NCBI RefSeq assembly: GCF_018310535.1
Contig: NZ_CP074103.1
Coordinates: 310,001 to 374,000 of the forward strand
DNA length: 64,000 nt
Direction of reading: 5' to 3'
DNA from: Streptomyces mirabilis
Lineage (GTDB): Bacteria > Actinomycetota > Actinomycetes > Streptomycetales > Streptomycetaceae
Below are positions 34,849 to 43,866 of this stretch, in pieces. A program made the translations under genes and the position numbers. Within the stretch, counting starts at the first letter, position 1; each line of letters begins with the position of its first letter. Below the pieces are notes generated by a model. It was not told where the DNA came from. It saw only the letters and a program-made list of their open reading frames with translations, and made no database searches.

Positions 34849-34942
34849 GGTCGGCCTTTCACGGTGGTGCTCAGCAGGGTTCGGTCTGGCGCCCGCAGGA
34901 GCTGTCGGGCCTGGTCTGCGTGTCCGAGTGCTGGCGGGAGGC

Positions 34943-35515
34943 TCAGCCGCTCGCATCGTCGGGCCAGGTGATCTTGACCGTGGTGTCGAGCGGAGGCCGT
35001 TCAGCGGAAGTGCCGGGCGTACAGCGGGTGCCGACGTACAGCCAGCCCAGCAGCTGCTCCCCATCGGCGACGCCGAGGTACTTGCGGACCTGGGGGGCCT
35101 GGATTGCGGACCCGGTGCGCCAGATCGATGCCCAGCCGTGGCTGTGCAGGAGCAGCGACAGCATGGTGACCATGCCGGTGGTGGCGGCCAGCTGCTCCCA
35201 GTCGGGAACCTTCGGATGGTCGGGTACAGGGCAGTGCACGATCGACAGGAGCAGCGGGGCGCGTAGAGGCTTCGCGGCGGCGCGCCGGGCCTGCTCCGGC
35301 GCGGCGGCTTCGCCGAGCACCTCACCGAGTCGGGCCCGCTCGTCGCCGGTCACCGCGATCAGCCGCCATGGGTGGAGTCGCCCGTGGTCGGGTGCGGTGG
35401 CCGCGGCCTGGACGAGGCGCTCCAGGTCGTGGCGGCCGGGCGCGGGCTCGGTCAAGCGGGGGGTACTGCGCCGACTGAGGACGGCTTCCAGAACCGGGTT
35501 CGGAGGCGGGGTCAT
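34943..35515 (-). CDS. Nitroreductase-family flavoprotein
   Basis: A 190-aa FMN-dependent oxidoreductase of the nitroreductase fold: VLSRRSTPRLTEPAPGR, AAATAPDHGRLHPWRLIAVT (FMN-binding), then WRTGSAIQAPQVRKYLGVAD and LLGWLYVGTR. It probably reduces a substrate with NAD(P)H. Coupled to the antiporter by ATGA at 35512-35515 and followed by a 94-bp gap before the methyltransferase. Confidence 0.85.
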   Translation of the reverse strand: MTPPPNPVLEAVLSRRSTPRLTEPAPGRHDLERLVQAAATAPDHGRLHPWRLIAVTGDERARLGEVLGEAAAPEQARRAAAKPLRAPLLLSIVHCPVPDHPKVPDWEQLAATTGMVTMLSLLLHSHGWASIWRTGSAIQAPQVRKYLGVADGEQLLGWLYVGTRCTPGTSAERPPLDTTVKITWPDDASG

Positions 35516-36786
35516 CCCGTGGCCTCTCGGGCGGGGTCACGCTCGGATTCGGCGTGCGGGGCCGACGGGGTCATCCTCGGGTCGTCGCCGGCAACGCGCC
35601 TGAGTATCGGGGCGGTGGCTGCGGTGGTGATGACGGTCATGACCACCAGGAGGGTGAACAGGGGCTCGCTGATGACGCCGATCTGGATGCCGATGCCGAG
35701 CACGACGAGTTCGGTCAGGCCGCGGCAGTTCATGAGCGTGCCGACGGCGGCCGACCAGCGCCAGTCGAAGCCGGTGAGCCGCGCTGCGCCGGCAGCGCCG
35801 CCCCATTTGCCGATGACGGCGATGCCCAGGATCGCCGCTCCCCAGCCCCACTGTCCGGCCGGCAGTGTGGAGAGGTCGGTGTGCAGGCCGGTGTCGACGA
35901 AGAACAGCGGCAGCAAGAGGGGAAGGACGACAGCGCGGATGCGGGCGGCGCTGCGCTCGACGGCCCGGAGGCCCCGGGGCGCGCATGCGCCGAACAGGAA
36001 GGCGCCGAAGGCGGGGTGCACGCCGATCTGGTCGGTGGTGTAGGCGCTGAGGCACAGTCCGGCGAAAAGCAGGACCAGGACGAGGTCGTCGGAAGTGCGG
36101 CCGGCGCGTTCGAGCAGGGCGCGCAGTGCCGGGCGCAGGGCGGTGAGGCCGGCGGCGAAGGCAGCGGTCAGGGCGAGGGTGGTCAGGGCCGACAGGGCGG
36201 TGCCGGAGGTGGACAGGGCGACGACCGCGGTGAGCAGGCACCAGGCGAGAGCGTCGTCGGTGGCGGCGCAGGCCAGGGCGAAGGCACCCAGGGGCGTGGT
36301 CTCCATGCCTCTGTCAGCGAGGATCCGTGCGAGGACCGGGAAGGCCGTGATGCTCACGGCGACGGCGACGAACAGGGTGAACGGCAGCCGGCCGACCCCG
36401 TCGGGGGCGAAGTGCGGGTAGAGCGCCGCGGCCAGGCCGGCGCCGAGGGCCATGGGGAGCAGGACGCCGCTGAGGCTGACGGCGGCGACCGCGCCTCGGC
36501 TGGTGCCCAGGGTACGGAGGTCGAGTTCCAGTCCGATCAGGAAGAGGAACGTTAAAAGGCCCAGGTTGCCCAGGGCGGAGGTGATGGGCAGGACCGAGGG
36601 CGGCAAGAGATGGTGCTGGACGCTGGGGGCGAGCCAGCCGAGCAGCGAGGGTCCGAGCAGGATCCCGGCCAGGACTTCGCCGATGACCGGCGGCTGGCCG
36701 AATAGCCGTACGGCGCTCCCGCCTACCTGGCAGGCGAGGACCACGACCGGGACGGCGAGGAGCACGGGCAGCAGCGAATCGGACAC
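35512..36786 (-). CDS. CPA2-type cation:proton antiporter
   Basis: A 424-aa integral membrane protein with about 12 hydrophobic helices. FGQPPVIGEVLAGILLGPSL, FLIGLELDLRTL and FPVLARILADRG are the KefB/CPA2 signature regions, and ACAATDDALAW carries the paired Asp of the ion path. No TrkA-N tail. GTG 36786. One TTA codon (plus-strand 36553-36555). It may export product or control pH/K+ for the neighbouring enzymes. Confidence 0.85.
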   Translation of the reverse strand: MSDSLLPVLLAVPVVVLACQVGGSAVRLFGQPPVIGEVLAGILLGPSLLGWLAPSVQHHLLPPSVLPITSALGNLGLLTFLFLIGLELDLRTLGTSRGAVAAVSLSGVLLPMALGAGLAAALYPHFAPDGVGRLPFTLFVAVAVSITAFPVLARILADRGMETTPLGAFALACAATDDALAWCLLTAVVALSTSGTALSALTTLALTAAFAAGLTALRPALRALLERAGRTSDDLVLVLLFAGLCLSAYTTDQIGVHPAFGAFLFGACAPRGLRAVERSAARIRAVVLPLLLPLFFVDTGLHTDLSTLPAGQWGWGAAILGIAVIGKWGGAAGAARLTGFDWRWSAAVGTLMNCRGLTELVVLGIGIQIGVISEPLFTLLVVMTVITTAATAPILRRVAGDDPRMTPSAPHAESERDPAREATG

Positions 36787-36860
36787 GGCAGCTCCGGGAG
36801 TCGGGGCGGATGGCCGCGCGGCGGGACGGCAGGCGGGCGCCGGGCGGGGGATGGAGTGGA

Positions 36861-37727
36861 TCAGGCGCGGGTCAGCGGCAGAGTGGTGCAGCGAAGCGAG
36901 CCGGGGATGCGGGTGACCTCGGAGTAGTCGACGGCCAGGACCTCGAGTCCGCGGCCAGCGAGCTGCGCGGCGATGCGGTCGCTGCCGACGGCGATGATCA
37001 CGGTTCCCGGCGCGAGCGCCAGGACGTTGGCCTGCACAGCACGGGCTTCGTCGTCGTGGACGTCGATGAGGTCGAAGTGCAGCTCGAACCAGCGCAGTTC
37101 GGCGGGCGGGAAGACGGCGCGGTGGATGAGGGCGGTGTCGGGGGCGACGATGGTGAAGTGGTCGTCCAGGTGGACGATGCCGTCGACGGCGAAGCGGACC
37201 GGGCGCACTTCGCGGGCGACGCCGTGGTGGGACAGAGCCTGTTGCAGCGCCGTGACGCCCTTGGGGGATGTCTCCTCACCGAGGCCGACCAGGACGGTGT
37301 CGGTGTGGAGGATAACGTCACCGCCCTCGATGGTGCCCTCGTCGAGATGAACGACGTGCGGGGCCTCGGTCATGAGCGCGGTGAGCGCGTCAGCCTCCGG
37401 GAGGCGGTGAACCGAGTTCAGGCGTGCCATGACCAGGACGTGGTCGATGACGAAGGCGATGTCGCGGGGGTAGTGCTGGACCGGGCAGCCCGGCGCCGCG
37501 TCGAGGAGGGTCACCTCCGTGCCGCGGCTGCGCAGCAGGTCGATCAGGGTGTCCTGCTGGGCGCGGACGGTGGCCGGGTCGTACGGCCTCCAGGAACTGG
37601 TGGTCTTCTGGCGGGCCAGGACGGGATGGACGTCGGGACCGTCGAGGTCGGGGGTGACATCGCCGGCGTAACGCAGAGCGACGTGGCGCAGGGCGCCGTA
37701 CTCGCTGGTGGCGTGCGGGATGAGCAC
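36861..37727 (-). CDS. DDAH/amidinotransferase-superfamily enzyme
   Basis: A 288-aa pentein-fold hydrolase or amidinotransferase. YPRDIAFVIDH (87-97), LDEGTIEGGDVIL with Glu134, IVHLDDHFTIV with His186, and LRCTTLPL with Cys280 give the Cys-His-Glu catalytic set. Dimethylarginine dimethylaminohydrolase converts methylarginines to citrulline. Arginine:glycine amidinotransferases and N-succinylarginine hydrolase are relatives, so the substrate is open. It heads the minus-strand run that ends with the PRMT-like gene, and is separated from the antiporter by 74 bp. Confidence 0.75.
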   Translation of the reverse strand: MLIPHATSEYGALRHVALRYAGDVTPDLDGPDVHPVLARQKTTSSWRPYDPATVRAQQDTLIDLLRSRGTEVTLLDAAPGCPVQHYPRDIAFVIDHVLVMARLNSVHRLPEADALTALMTEAPHVVHLDEGTIEGGDVILHTDTVLVGLGEETSPKGVTALQQALSHHGVAREVRPVRFAVDGIVHLDDHFTIVAPDTALIHRAVFPPAELRWFELHFDLIDVHDDEARAVQANVLALAPGTVIIAVGSDRIAAQLAGRGLEVLAVDYSEVTRIPGSLRCTTLPLTRA

Positions 37728-37808
37728 GATGAGCCCTCCTGGGTCTGGTGCTGGGCGGGTCGAACGGCGAGACGGACGCGGCGCAGACGAGCCCAGGAGG
37801 GGCGGGGT

Positions 37809-37842
37809 CCGGGGGCCGGCAGGTCAGGCTGCCGGCCCCCGG
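37809..37842 (-). terminator. Strong hairpin terminator after the GFA fragment
   Basis: A perfect 14-bp stem (37809-37822 with 37829-37842) with loop GTCAGG lies 14 bp past the end of the minus-strand GFA gene and 82 bp upstream of the DDAH start. It insulates the DDAH operon from upstream transcription. Confidence 0.8.
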
Positions 37843-37856
37843 AGGTCTCGCGGGTG

Positions 37857-38189
37857 TCAGCCGACGGGGCTCTTCTTCTGGGTGTCTGGGACCTGGGGCA
37901 GCCAGCGCACGTTGTTGTCGCGGAAGGACTGGTTGACGGGGACGAGGTCGGCTCCGCTGGTGTTGTCCAGGGCCGTGACGACGATGCCGAGCTCGGGGAC
38001 GTCGCTGTCGATCGCCGCGAGGCGGCTGCCGCAGTCCGGGCAGAATCCGCGCTTGGCCTCGCCCGGGAACGTCTCGAACCAGGTCGGCTCGACCCCGTTG
38101 GTCCAGGTGACACCGTCCGGAGCGAAGCCGGCCCACCACATCATCGGCCCGCCTCCGAGCTTCTGGCAGTGCGGGCAGCTGCACGTTTC
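37857..38189 (-). pseudogene. GFA family (CENP-V/GFA zinc domain) protein, N-terminally truncated
   Basis: Homology runs from ETCSCPHCQKLGGGP (38189-38145) through MMWWAGFAPDG, EAKRGFCPDCGSRLAAID and QSFRDNNVRWLPQVPD. The first zinc knuckle (CxCG at the N-terminus) is missing, and a TGA lies in frame just upstream, so the earliest Met is at 38144, after the second Cys pair. The intact relative at 55357 is 145 aa and clearly similar throughout. GFA proteins bind glutathione-S-hydroxymethyl or similar thiol adducts; this copy is probably dead. Confidence 0.75.
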
Positions 38190-39032
38190 CCTGTCAAGTC
38201 CATGTGTTCACGTCTTGTGCCTCCTCTGTGTGGTCGCGTGCGGTGGCGGCCGTCGAAGGAGTGGGACGGCCACCCAACAGTTCGAACGAGCAGTTCCTGC
38301 CAGGTCGACTGTGCCTCGTTCACCGGCGCGATGTAGGCCGCTTCGATGAAATTGATGAACCTGTGTAGGTTCTCGTCGCCGAGCACGTTCCCGATGCAGA
38401 GCGGCTCTCAGTTCTTCGCTGATATCCCGGTGTTCCACTCACTCAGATTCTCCGAAGTGGCGCGCAATTCTCAAAGTCCTGGGATGTGGCCGTTCGCTAT
38501 CTTCTCGTCAGGTGTCGACGGCCCGAATGACTCGAGGAAGTAGCCCAGCGCGTTTCCGAAGTCGCCCTGGTTGAGCATCCCCTGGACCGTCTTCGGACTA
38601 CCGCACGGTTCTCGCAGAGTTCTCCGTCATCCTGGTCGCGCAGGTCCCACCGCGGACCCCGGCCCGGGAGTTGGCGCCCTGATGACGGGCGAGGACGGGA
38701 TGCTGGCCGGGACCATCGAGCGTGCGGGTGAAGCTCGGGGTGGGCCGCGGCGCGTTCGGCGACGAGGTCGGCATCGGTCAGGGGCGGGGAGTGCTCGGCG
38801 CTCGCCCGCATCAACTCCAGCCACACCGCCTCCTCGACCGCCACGTCCGCGAAGGCGCCCGCACCGGCCAGCGCTCCCGCCGGCAGGTCGGCCGCGAGCG
38901 CGCCCCGCCACAGGTCCACAGCAGTCCCCACCCTCGTCTGCTCGGCCGGCCGGAGCGGGCCGACGCCGGTGCCGGTGTGCGGCGCGCGGGCGGCGATCGC
39001 CTCCAGCAGGCCGGAGACCGCAGCCCGCATAT
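38190..39032. other. Patchwork of truncated coding fragments
   Basis: No intact gene. On the minus strand, about 38260-38400 reads LGDENLHRFINFIEAAYIAP. 38505-38620 reads TVQGMLNQGDFGNALGYFLE, ending at a stop near 38480. 38700-39030 reads LLEAIAARAPHTGTGVGPLR and VDLWRGALAADLPAGALAG as a third piece in another frame. These appear to be the remains of two or three different proteins, pointing to repeated recombination at the edge of the metal island. Confidence 0.45.
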
Positions 39033-39244
39033 CGTCCGCTCAGGCCCAGAGCATCGCTCAGCAGTGGCTGCGTGCTCGTGGCAGCACGCTGACTGCTGGT
39101 GACCCGGAGTCCTACCCCGGCTACTACACGCTGCACACCATGCGGGACGGGAAGATCAGCGGCATGCTGTCGGTCAACTCCAGCACCGGCCAGGTCTGTT
39201 ACCACACCTGGCACGGCACCTACATCACCATGAGCCAGCGGTGA
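39033..39244 (+). pseudogene. C-terminal fragment of a small PepSY/YpeB-like secreted protein
   Basis: About 70 residues, AQAQSIAQQWLRARGS then SYPGYYTLHTMRDGKISGML and GQVCYHTWHGTYI, match the C-terminal module of small Streptomyces secreted proteins. The N-terminus is replaced by antisense sequence of the neighbouring minus-strand fragment, marking a junction near 39030. No start or signal peptide is left. Confidence 0.5.
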
Positions 39245-39308
39245 ACCACAGCCGTGGCGGCTGACCACGTGGCATCCTGAGTGCCTCGGTCGGGCCTTGG
39301 ACGGGGCG

Positions 39309-40001
39309 TCACCGCGGTGTTGACCCACGGGCGCGCAGTAGGTCGGTCATGACCTTCATCTCCGACTGCTGGGCGTCGACCATGCCCTGGGCCAGCTTCC
39401 GCTCCTGGGGGACCGTGCACTGCTGGGTGCAGGCGCGGGCCATGTCGATGCCGCCCATGTGGTGGTCGTACATCAGCTGGAGGTAGAGAATCTCTGCCTG
39501 CTTGCCCGTGAGTTTGCCGAGTTGGTCGAGTTGGGTGTTGGTGGCCATGCCCGGCATGAGGGAGCCGTCCTTGATCTGGTGGCCCATGTGACCTTCTTGC
39601 ATCCAGGTCATGTAGCCGTCGGGGGAGGTCACGGGCAGGTTCCACAGGTCGAGCCAGCCGAGCAGCATGCCGCGTTGGTTGGCCTGGGTCTGGGCAATGT
39701 CGTAGGCGAGGCGCCGTACCTCGTCGTTGGTGGTGCGGTCGCGGACGATGTAGGCCATCTCCACGGCCTGTTGGTGGTGGACGGCCATGTCACGGGCGAA
39801 GCCGGCATCGGCGGAGGCGGCGGTGGGCTCGCTGACCGGCTTGGTGTCCTCGCTGCTGGTCGCGGCCAGGAGCCACAGGCCCAGGACGAGGGCGATCAGC
39901 GCCGCCGCGGCGGCCACCAGCCACCGGCCCGGGGTGGGCTTGCGGTCGTGTCCGTCGCCGAGGTCCGTCTCGGCGTGTGTGGGGGTGGTCGTGTGGGTCA
40001 T
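39309..40001 (-). CDS. DUF305 family membrane-anchored protein
   Basis: A 230-aa protein: a membrane anchor (WLVAAAAALIALVLGLWLL), then DUF305 with ADAGFARDMAVHHQQAVEMA and LMYDHHMGGIDMARACTQQC. The His/Met-rich motifs are typical of copper-associated DUF305 proteins. ATG 40001 overlaps the stop of the DUF3105 gene (ATGA). Last gene of the long metal/redox operon. Confidence 0.9.
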   Translation of the reverse strand: MTHTTTPTHAETDLGDGHDRKPTPGRWLVAAAAALIALVLGLWLLAATSSEDTKPVSEPTAASADAGFARDMAVHHQQAVEMAYIVRDRTTNDEVRRLAYDIAQTQANQRGMLLGWLDLWNLPVTSPDGYMTWMQEGHMGHQIKDGSLMPGMATNTQLDQLGKLTGKQAEILYLQLMYDHHMGGIDMARACTQQCTVPQERKLAQGMVDAQQSEMKVMTDLLRARGSTPR

Positions 40002-40654
40002 GATGCGGTCAGTCCGTTGGTGCAGGCGGCGCCCGGTTCGGGGGTCTGCGGGCCCTGGACGTACTTGGTGAGGAACTGATCGACTCGCGGGTCGGAGGCC
40101 GTGTTCACGCTGAGCTGGTGGCCCCAGGCGGTCAGCATGATGGTTCCGGACTCGGTCTTGTCCGGGCTCATCAGCGTGTACGGGGTCTTGGAGACCTTGC
40201 CGGCGAGGGTCTTGATGTCGGCGGCGGTGGCCTTGTCGTTGTAGGTGACCCAGACTGCGCCGTGTTCGAGGGAGTGGACGGCGTTCTCGTTCGGGATGGC
40301 CTTGGTGTAGACGTTGCCGTTGCAGGTCATCCAGACCGGGGCGTGGTTGCCGCCGACGGGCGGGTTCATCGGGTAGTTGACCTTGGTCTGGACGTGGGTG
40401 CGGCCGAGCTTCTTGGCGTCCCAGGTCTTCTCGCCGCTGATCGGCTTCGCCGCGGCGGCGGCCTTCTGGTCCTGCTTCTCGTTGGCGTTGTTGATGGCGT
40501 ACACGCCCCAGCCGACCAGTGCGGCGACTATGGCCGTGCTGAGGGTGATGGTGATGATGCGGTTTCTGCGCTCGCGGGCCTTCTCGGCGCGGCGCATCGC
40601 CTCGATGCGCGCCTTGCGGTCGGCGGCGGTCTGCTTCTTGCTGGTCCTGGCCAT
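39998..40654 (-). CDS. DUF3105 family protein
   Basis: A 218-aa protein with a charged N-terminus, one membrane helix (IITITLSTAIVAALVGWGVY), then the DUF3105 core: YPMNPPVGGNHAPVWMTCNG, AVHSLEHGAVWVTY and IMLTAWGHQL. It often accompanies DUF305 and copper genes in actinobacteria. ATG 40654; the frame extends further but without a plausible start. Confidence 0.9.
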   Translation of the reverse strand: MARTSKKQTAADRKARIEAMRRAEKARERRNRIITITLSTAIVAALVGWGVYAINNANEKQDQKAAAAAKPISGEKTWDAKKLGRTHVQTKVNYPMNPPVGGNHAPVWMTCNGNVYTKAIPNENAVHSLEHGAVWVTYNDKATAADIKTLAGKVSKTPYTLMSPDKTESGTIMLTAWGHQLSVNTASDPRVDQFLTKYVQGPQTPEPGAACTNGLTAS

Positions 40655-40754
40655 GGGGTACGTCCTTGTCCCCGCCGCGCGGTGTCGTCGGGCGGCGGTG
40701 GGTGCAGGGGTGCGTGGGTGGATGTCCGTCGCGCGTATGTGCGCGGCATGCCGG

Positions 40755-41186
40755 TCAGGTCCGTTGCACCTGCAGGACGTGGAGATCGGGGGCGCCTCGG
40801 GTGGGCGGGGGGTCGGCCGACCACGAGGGGGTGTCCGGCCTCGGCGGGCTCGGAATGAGGGGCAGGATCGCTGGCGGCGGTTGGGTGGGCGCGGCGAGCA
40901 CGGCTCGTACGCCGTGGGCGACCGGGTCGCAGCACACGTCACCGGCCGGGCAGTCGGCCTGGTGCGCGATCGCCTTGATGTGGTGTGTCGCGGAGGGGGT
41001 CGTCTGGGCCGCCGTGGCCGACATCGTGGTCATGGGGGCGGCAGCCTGGTCGCTGGCGTTGTGCGCCGTGTAGCCCAGGCACATCACGAGCGCCGCGAGC
41101 AGCACGGCCAGGGCGGGGCAGAGCGCCGCGACCGGCGTGGTCCACCACGCGCCGCGGTGCCTGCGCTGCGTCCGGCTGCTCATCAC
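40755..41186 (-). CDS. DUF6153-like small membrane/secreted protein
   Basis: A 143-aa protein with an N-terminal hydrophobic helix (ALAVLLAALVMCLGYTA), a Met/Thr-rich stretch, CPAGDVCC and the conserved C-terminal APDLHVLQVQRT. The same C-terminal ending occurs in the protein at 48573 (GPDLDRLCVSRT). Starts at GTG 41186 or ATG 41183. Likely a periplasmic-side accessory of the copper operon. Confidence 0.65.
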   Translation of the reverse strand: MMSSRTQRRHRGAWWTTPVAALCPALAVLLAALVMCLGYTAHNASDQAAAPMTTMSATAAQTTPSATHHIKAIAHQADCPAGDVCCDPVAHGVRAVLAAPTQPPPAILPLIPSPPRPDTPSWSADPPPTRGAPDLHVLQVQRT

Positions 41187-41236
41187 GGTGATGCTAAGTG
41201 CTACCTGTGATCATACTTTCGGCCCGGTTCGTGCGG

Positions 41237-43174
41237 TCAGTGCTCATGGCCCTCCTCCTCCGGCTCCGGGTAGACGAAGGTGCGGGTGACCAGGTGGTTG
41301 GGCGCGGTGAGCGTCTCGTGCAGGATCCGGCCGGTCTCGTCGAGGGTGAGATCCAGCTGGGTGTGCTCGGCCGGGTAGGCCAGGGCGAGGCGGCGGTGGC
41401 CGTTCTCGTCGGGCAGCCGGGTGGTGACCGGGGCGGTGCCGCTGCCATACGGCTCGGCGGCCAGGAACGCCTTGCCGCTGATGGGGAGCTGCTTGAGGTC
41501 GCCCAGTCCGCGCGCGGTGTTGCTGGTGACCAGCTCGTGCAGGGTGAAGCGGGGTGCCTTCTTCATCGCGGCGACCGTCTCGCGCAGCAGGGCGGCGTCG
41601 GGGCGGGAGGGCCAGGTGATGGCCAGGCCCGCGCGGCCACCGGCCCATTCCTCGCCCGCGGAGGCGGTCAGGGTGAGGTGGCTGGTGCCCTTGCGCCAGG
41701 TGAGCGGGGTGTAGAAGCAGCCGGTGCCGCAGCCGCGGAGCTTGAGGGCTCGGCGGGTGCCGCGCGGATCGGCGAGGGTGGCGGACAGGCCGTACGGCTG
41801 CTTCGAGGTGTCGCCGGCCTGGGGTGCGGTCAGTTCGACGATGAGCTGGCCGGTGCTGGCGCGGGCGCTGATGCCGATCTCCCCGGCGCGGGTGCCGGCG
41901 GACACGACCCGGCCGGTGGTCGGGGGTGCGAAGGACAGGGGGCGGTTGGTGTCCGCGGGCGCGCGCAGAATGGTGAGGGTGGCGGACAGGGCCAGGACCA
42001 CGGCCAGCACGGATGCTTCGAGGCGCGCCGGGCGGTACGGGAGCCTGCCGGCCGTACGGTGCAGGCGGCGCCGTGCCGTGTAGGCGAGGGCGGCGACCAG
42101 CGCGACCACGCCGGTTTTGACGAGGAGGACCTGACCGTAGGCGGTGGTGAAGACGTCGTCGAGCGGGACCAGCAGCAGGGCGGCGATGACGCCGGTGGTG
42201 ACGACGGCCGCGAACAGCCACGCGGCGAGCCGGGCATACGCGAGCAGCAGCTTGCGGGAGGCAGCGCGCTCGCCCCGCCAGGCCAGCATCGTGCGCAGCA
42301 CCTGGACCAGGGCGCCCGTCCACAGGGCGGCGGCCGCGAGGTGGACGAAGGTCAGCACCGGTCCGGCGACGGCCTGTTCGGCCTGCGGGTGCGCGCGCAG
42401 CGCCTCCGCGACGACCACCGCGGCCAGCGGAACGACAGCCCAGGCCCGCCGCCGGCGTACGGCAACGGCCACGGCCGCCAAGGCGAAGCCGGCCACCTCG
42501 ATCAGCGACAGCACGCCGGGGCGGGTGTCGATCGCGGACCGCAGGGAGCCGTCGCCGATCACCAGCGCGGTCAGGCCGAGGGCGGCCGCGCAGCCGACGA
42601 GGGCGGCGGGCAGGGCCCAGGAACGCGGCCGCCGGGCCGGGGCATCGGGGACGCGGGCGGCGAGTCGGCTGAGCGTGGCCTCGCCGAGAAGCAAGGCCAG
42701 GGCGGTGAACAGCAGCCAGCGCAGGATCGTGGTGGGGACGGGGTCCTTGGCGGCGGTGCTCTGGCCGGAGGTGAGGGCGACAGAGCGCGGGCCGATGGCG
42801 AAGCGGTAGCTGCCGGTCATGATGTCGCCGTCCTGGGCGGTGACCTGCCAGTCGACGGTGTGGACGCCCTCGGCGAGCTTGCCGCGCACGGGGAGAGTGA
42901 GGGTCCGTCCGCCCTGGCTGCGGGTCGGCTTGCCGAGCCCGGCCGCGGGCGTGAGGCGTAGGGCGGAGCTGCCGACGCCGACGGGCTGGTCGAAGACGAG
43001 GACCAGCGAGGTCGGGGAGTCCGGGACCGTGGCGTCCGCGGCCGGGCTGGTGAACAGCAGCGTGGCGTGCGCGGAGGCCGGGCCGGCGGTGCCCAGCAGG
43101 ACGGCCAGGACGAGCGAGGCCACGGCGAGGAGCGCGGCGGCGGGGCGTCGGAGGGCTGGTGCGAGGACGGTCAC
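41237..43174 (-). CDS. CopC-CopD fusion copper-resistance membrane protein (YcnJ-like)
   Basis: A 645-aa protein: signal peptide, then a CopC domain (ASAHATLLFTSPAADATVPD, LVLVFDQPVG), about eight CopD membrane helices, and a C-terminal extracytoplasmic domain with a Cys pair (LRGCGTGCFYTPL). The CopC site normally read DGHPxxG is AQDGDIMTG, so the second His ligand is Asp. GTG 43174 overlaps the preceding gene (GTGA). Likely takes up or relays copper across the membrane. Confidence 0.85.
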   Translation of the reverse strand: MTVLAPALRRPAAALLAVASLVLAVLLGTAGPASAHATLLFTSPAADATVPDSPTSLVLVFDQPVGVGSSALRLTPAAGLGKPTRSQGGRTLTLPVRGKLAEGVHTVDWQVTAQDGDIMTGSYRFAIGPRSVALTSGQSTAAKDPVPTTILRWLLFTALALLLGEATLSRLAARVPDAPARRPRSWALPAALVGCAAALGLTALVIGDGSLRSAIDTRPGVLSLIEVAGFALAAVAVAVRRRRAWAVVPLAAVVVAEALRAHPQAEQAVAGPVLTFVHLAAAALWTGALVQVLRTMLAWRGERAASRKLLLAYARLAAWLFAAVVTTGVIAALLLVPLDDVFTTAYGQVLLVKTGVVALVAALAYTARRRLHRTAGRLPYRPARLEASVLAVVLALSATLTILRAPADTNRPLSFAPPTTGRVVSAGTRAGEIGISARASTGQLIVELTAPQAGDTSKQPYGLSATLADPRGTRRALKLRGCGTGCFYTPLTWRKGTSHLTLTASAGEEWAGGRAGLAITWPSRPDAALLRETVAAMKKAPRFTLHELVTSNTARGLGDLKQLPISGKAFLAAEPYGSGTAPVTTRLPDENGHRRLALAYPAEHTQLDLTLDETGRILHETLTAPNHLVTRTFVYPEPEEEGHEH

Positions 43175-43392
43175 CGGTTAAGGGTCTCCGGTCTGTCAGT
43201 CGGGTCGGGCGGCGGGGTGGTCTCGCCACGCAGGCGCCGGAGCTCCTCGCGGGCGGCGCGCAGCTCCTCCTGCAGCCCGGGATCGGGCGCGCTGTGGCAG
43301 GAGCGGTTGCGGACCATCGGGCGGACGCAGCACCACCAGGTCAGGGCGACGGCGAGGACGGTGGCCGCGAGGGGGAGCCAGATGCCGGTCAT
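43171..43392 (-). CDS. 73-aa single-pass membrane protein
   Basis: N-terminal helix ([20 protein letters not shown]) followed by a short coiled-coil-like tail ([18 protein letters not shown]). ATG 43392 overlaps the next upstream gene (ATGA) and the stop overlaps CopC-CopD. Function unknown, but its conservation of structure with its neighbour at 43389 suggests a pair. Confidence 0.7.
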   Translation of the reverse strand: MTGIWLPLAATVLAVALTWWCCVRPMVRNRSCHSAPDPGLQEELRAAREELRRLRGETTPPPDPTDRPETLNR

Positions 43393-43601
43393 GACGGGTG
43401 GTCCTGGCGCGGGTCGTCCTGCGGGGCGCGGTCGGCGCGCAGGGCATCAATCTCCTTGCGCAAGCGCAGCAGTTCCTGGCTGTCGGCGTCCGTGCCGGGC
43501 TGGGTCTGGGCGCCGTGCTTGGGGCGCATCATGAACCACATCATCAGGCCCATGCCGACGGGGCACGCGAGGGCCGGAAGTATGTACAGCAGCTGGTCCA
43601 T
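43389..43601 (-). CDS. 70-aa single-pass membrane protein
   Basis: N-terminal hydrophobic, Met-rich helix ([20 protein letters not shown]) then a coiled-coil-like tail ([20 protein letters not shown]), the same layout as the 73-aa protein. ATG 43601 follows AAGGAG. The Met-rich helix would fit copper handling; this is inference. Confidence 0.7.
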   Translation of the reverse strand: MDQLLYILPALACPVGMGLMMWFMMRPKHGAQTQPGTDADSQELLRLRKEIDALRADRAPQDDPRQDHPS

Positions 43602-43614
43602 GGCGGACGCTCCT

Positions 43615-43866
43615 TCAGAAATGGGAGAGGCGGGACAGTTCGCGGCGCAGGGCACGCTCGGAGAGGCGCCCGTACGCGATGAGCCGGTCGTCGTGGAGGA
43701 GGCCGGGGGCGAACAGCAGCCGGTGGCGGCCAGCCAGTTCGCGGCCCTCGTCGGTGTCCAGCGACACCTCGGTGACCTCGACATCCGCATCGGCCTCGGC
43801 CAAGAGCTGCTTCGCGCGGTCGCACCACGCACAGTCCGCTTGGGTGAGGAGCGTGAGCGCGATCAC
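43615..43866 (-). CDS. Glutaredoxin-like thiol protein
   Basis: An 83-aa thioredoxin-fold protein: [20 protein letters not shown] carries CAWC, then [20 protein letters not shown] and the cis-Pro-like [21 protein letters not shown] 43866 overlaps the redoxin gene (GTGA). Likely passes electrons with its neighbours to metal-stressed thiols. Confidence 0.8.
   Translation of the reverse strand: MIALTLLTQADCAWCDRAKQLLAEADADVEVTEVSLDTDEGRELAGRHRLLFAPGLLHDDRLIAYGRLSERALRRELSRLSHF

Noticed and set aside
33745..35325. Extension of the PRMT-like gene into the nitroreductase region
   Set aside because: The extra N-terminal residues are the antiparallel-frame shadow of the nitroreductase; ATG 34848 has an SD and fits the fold.
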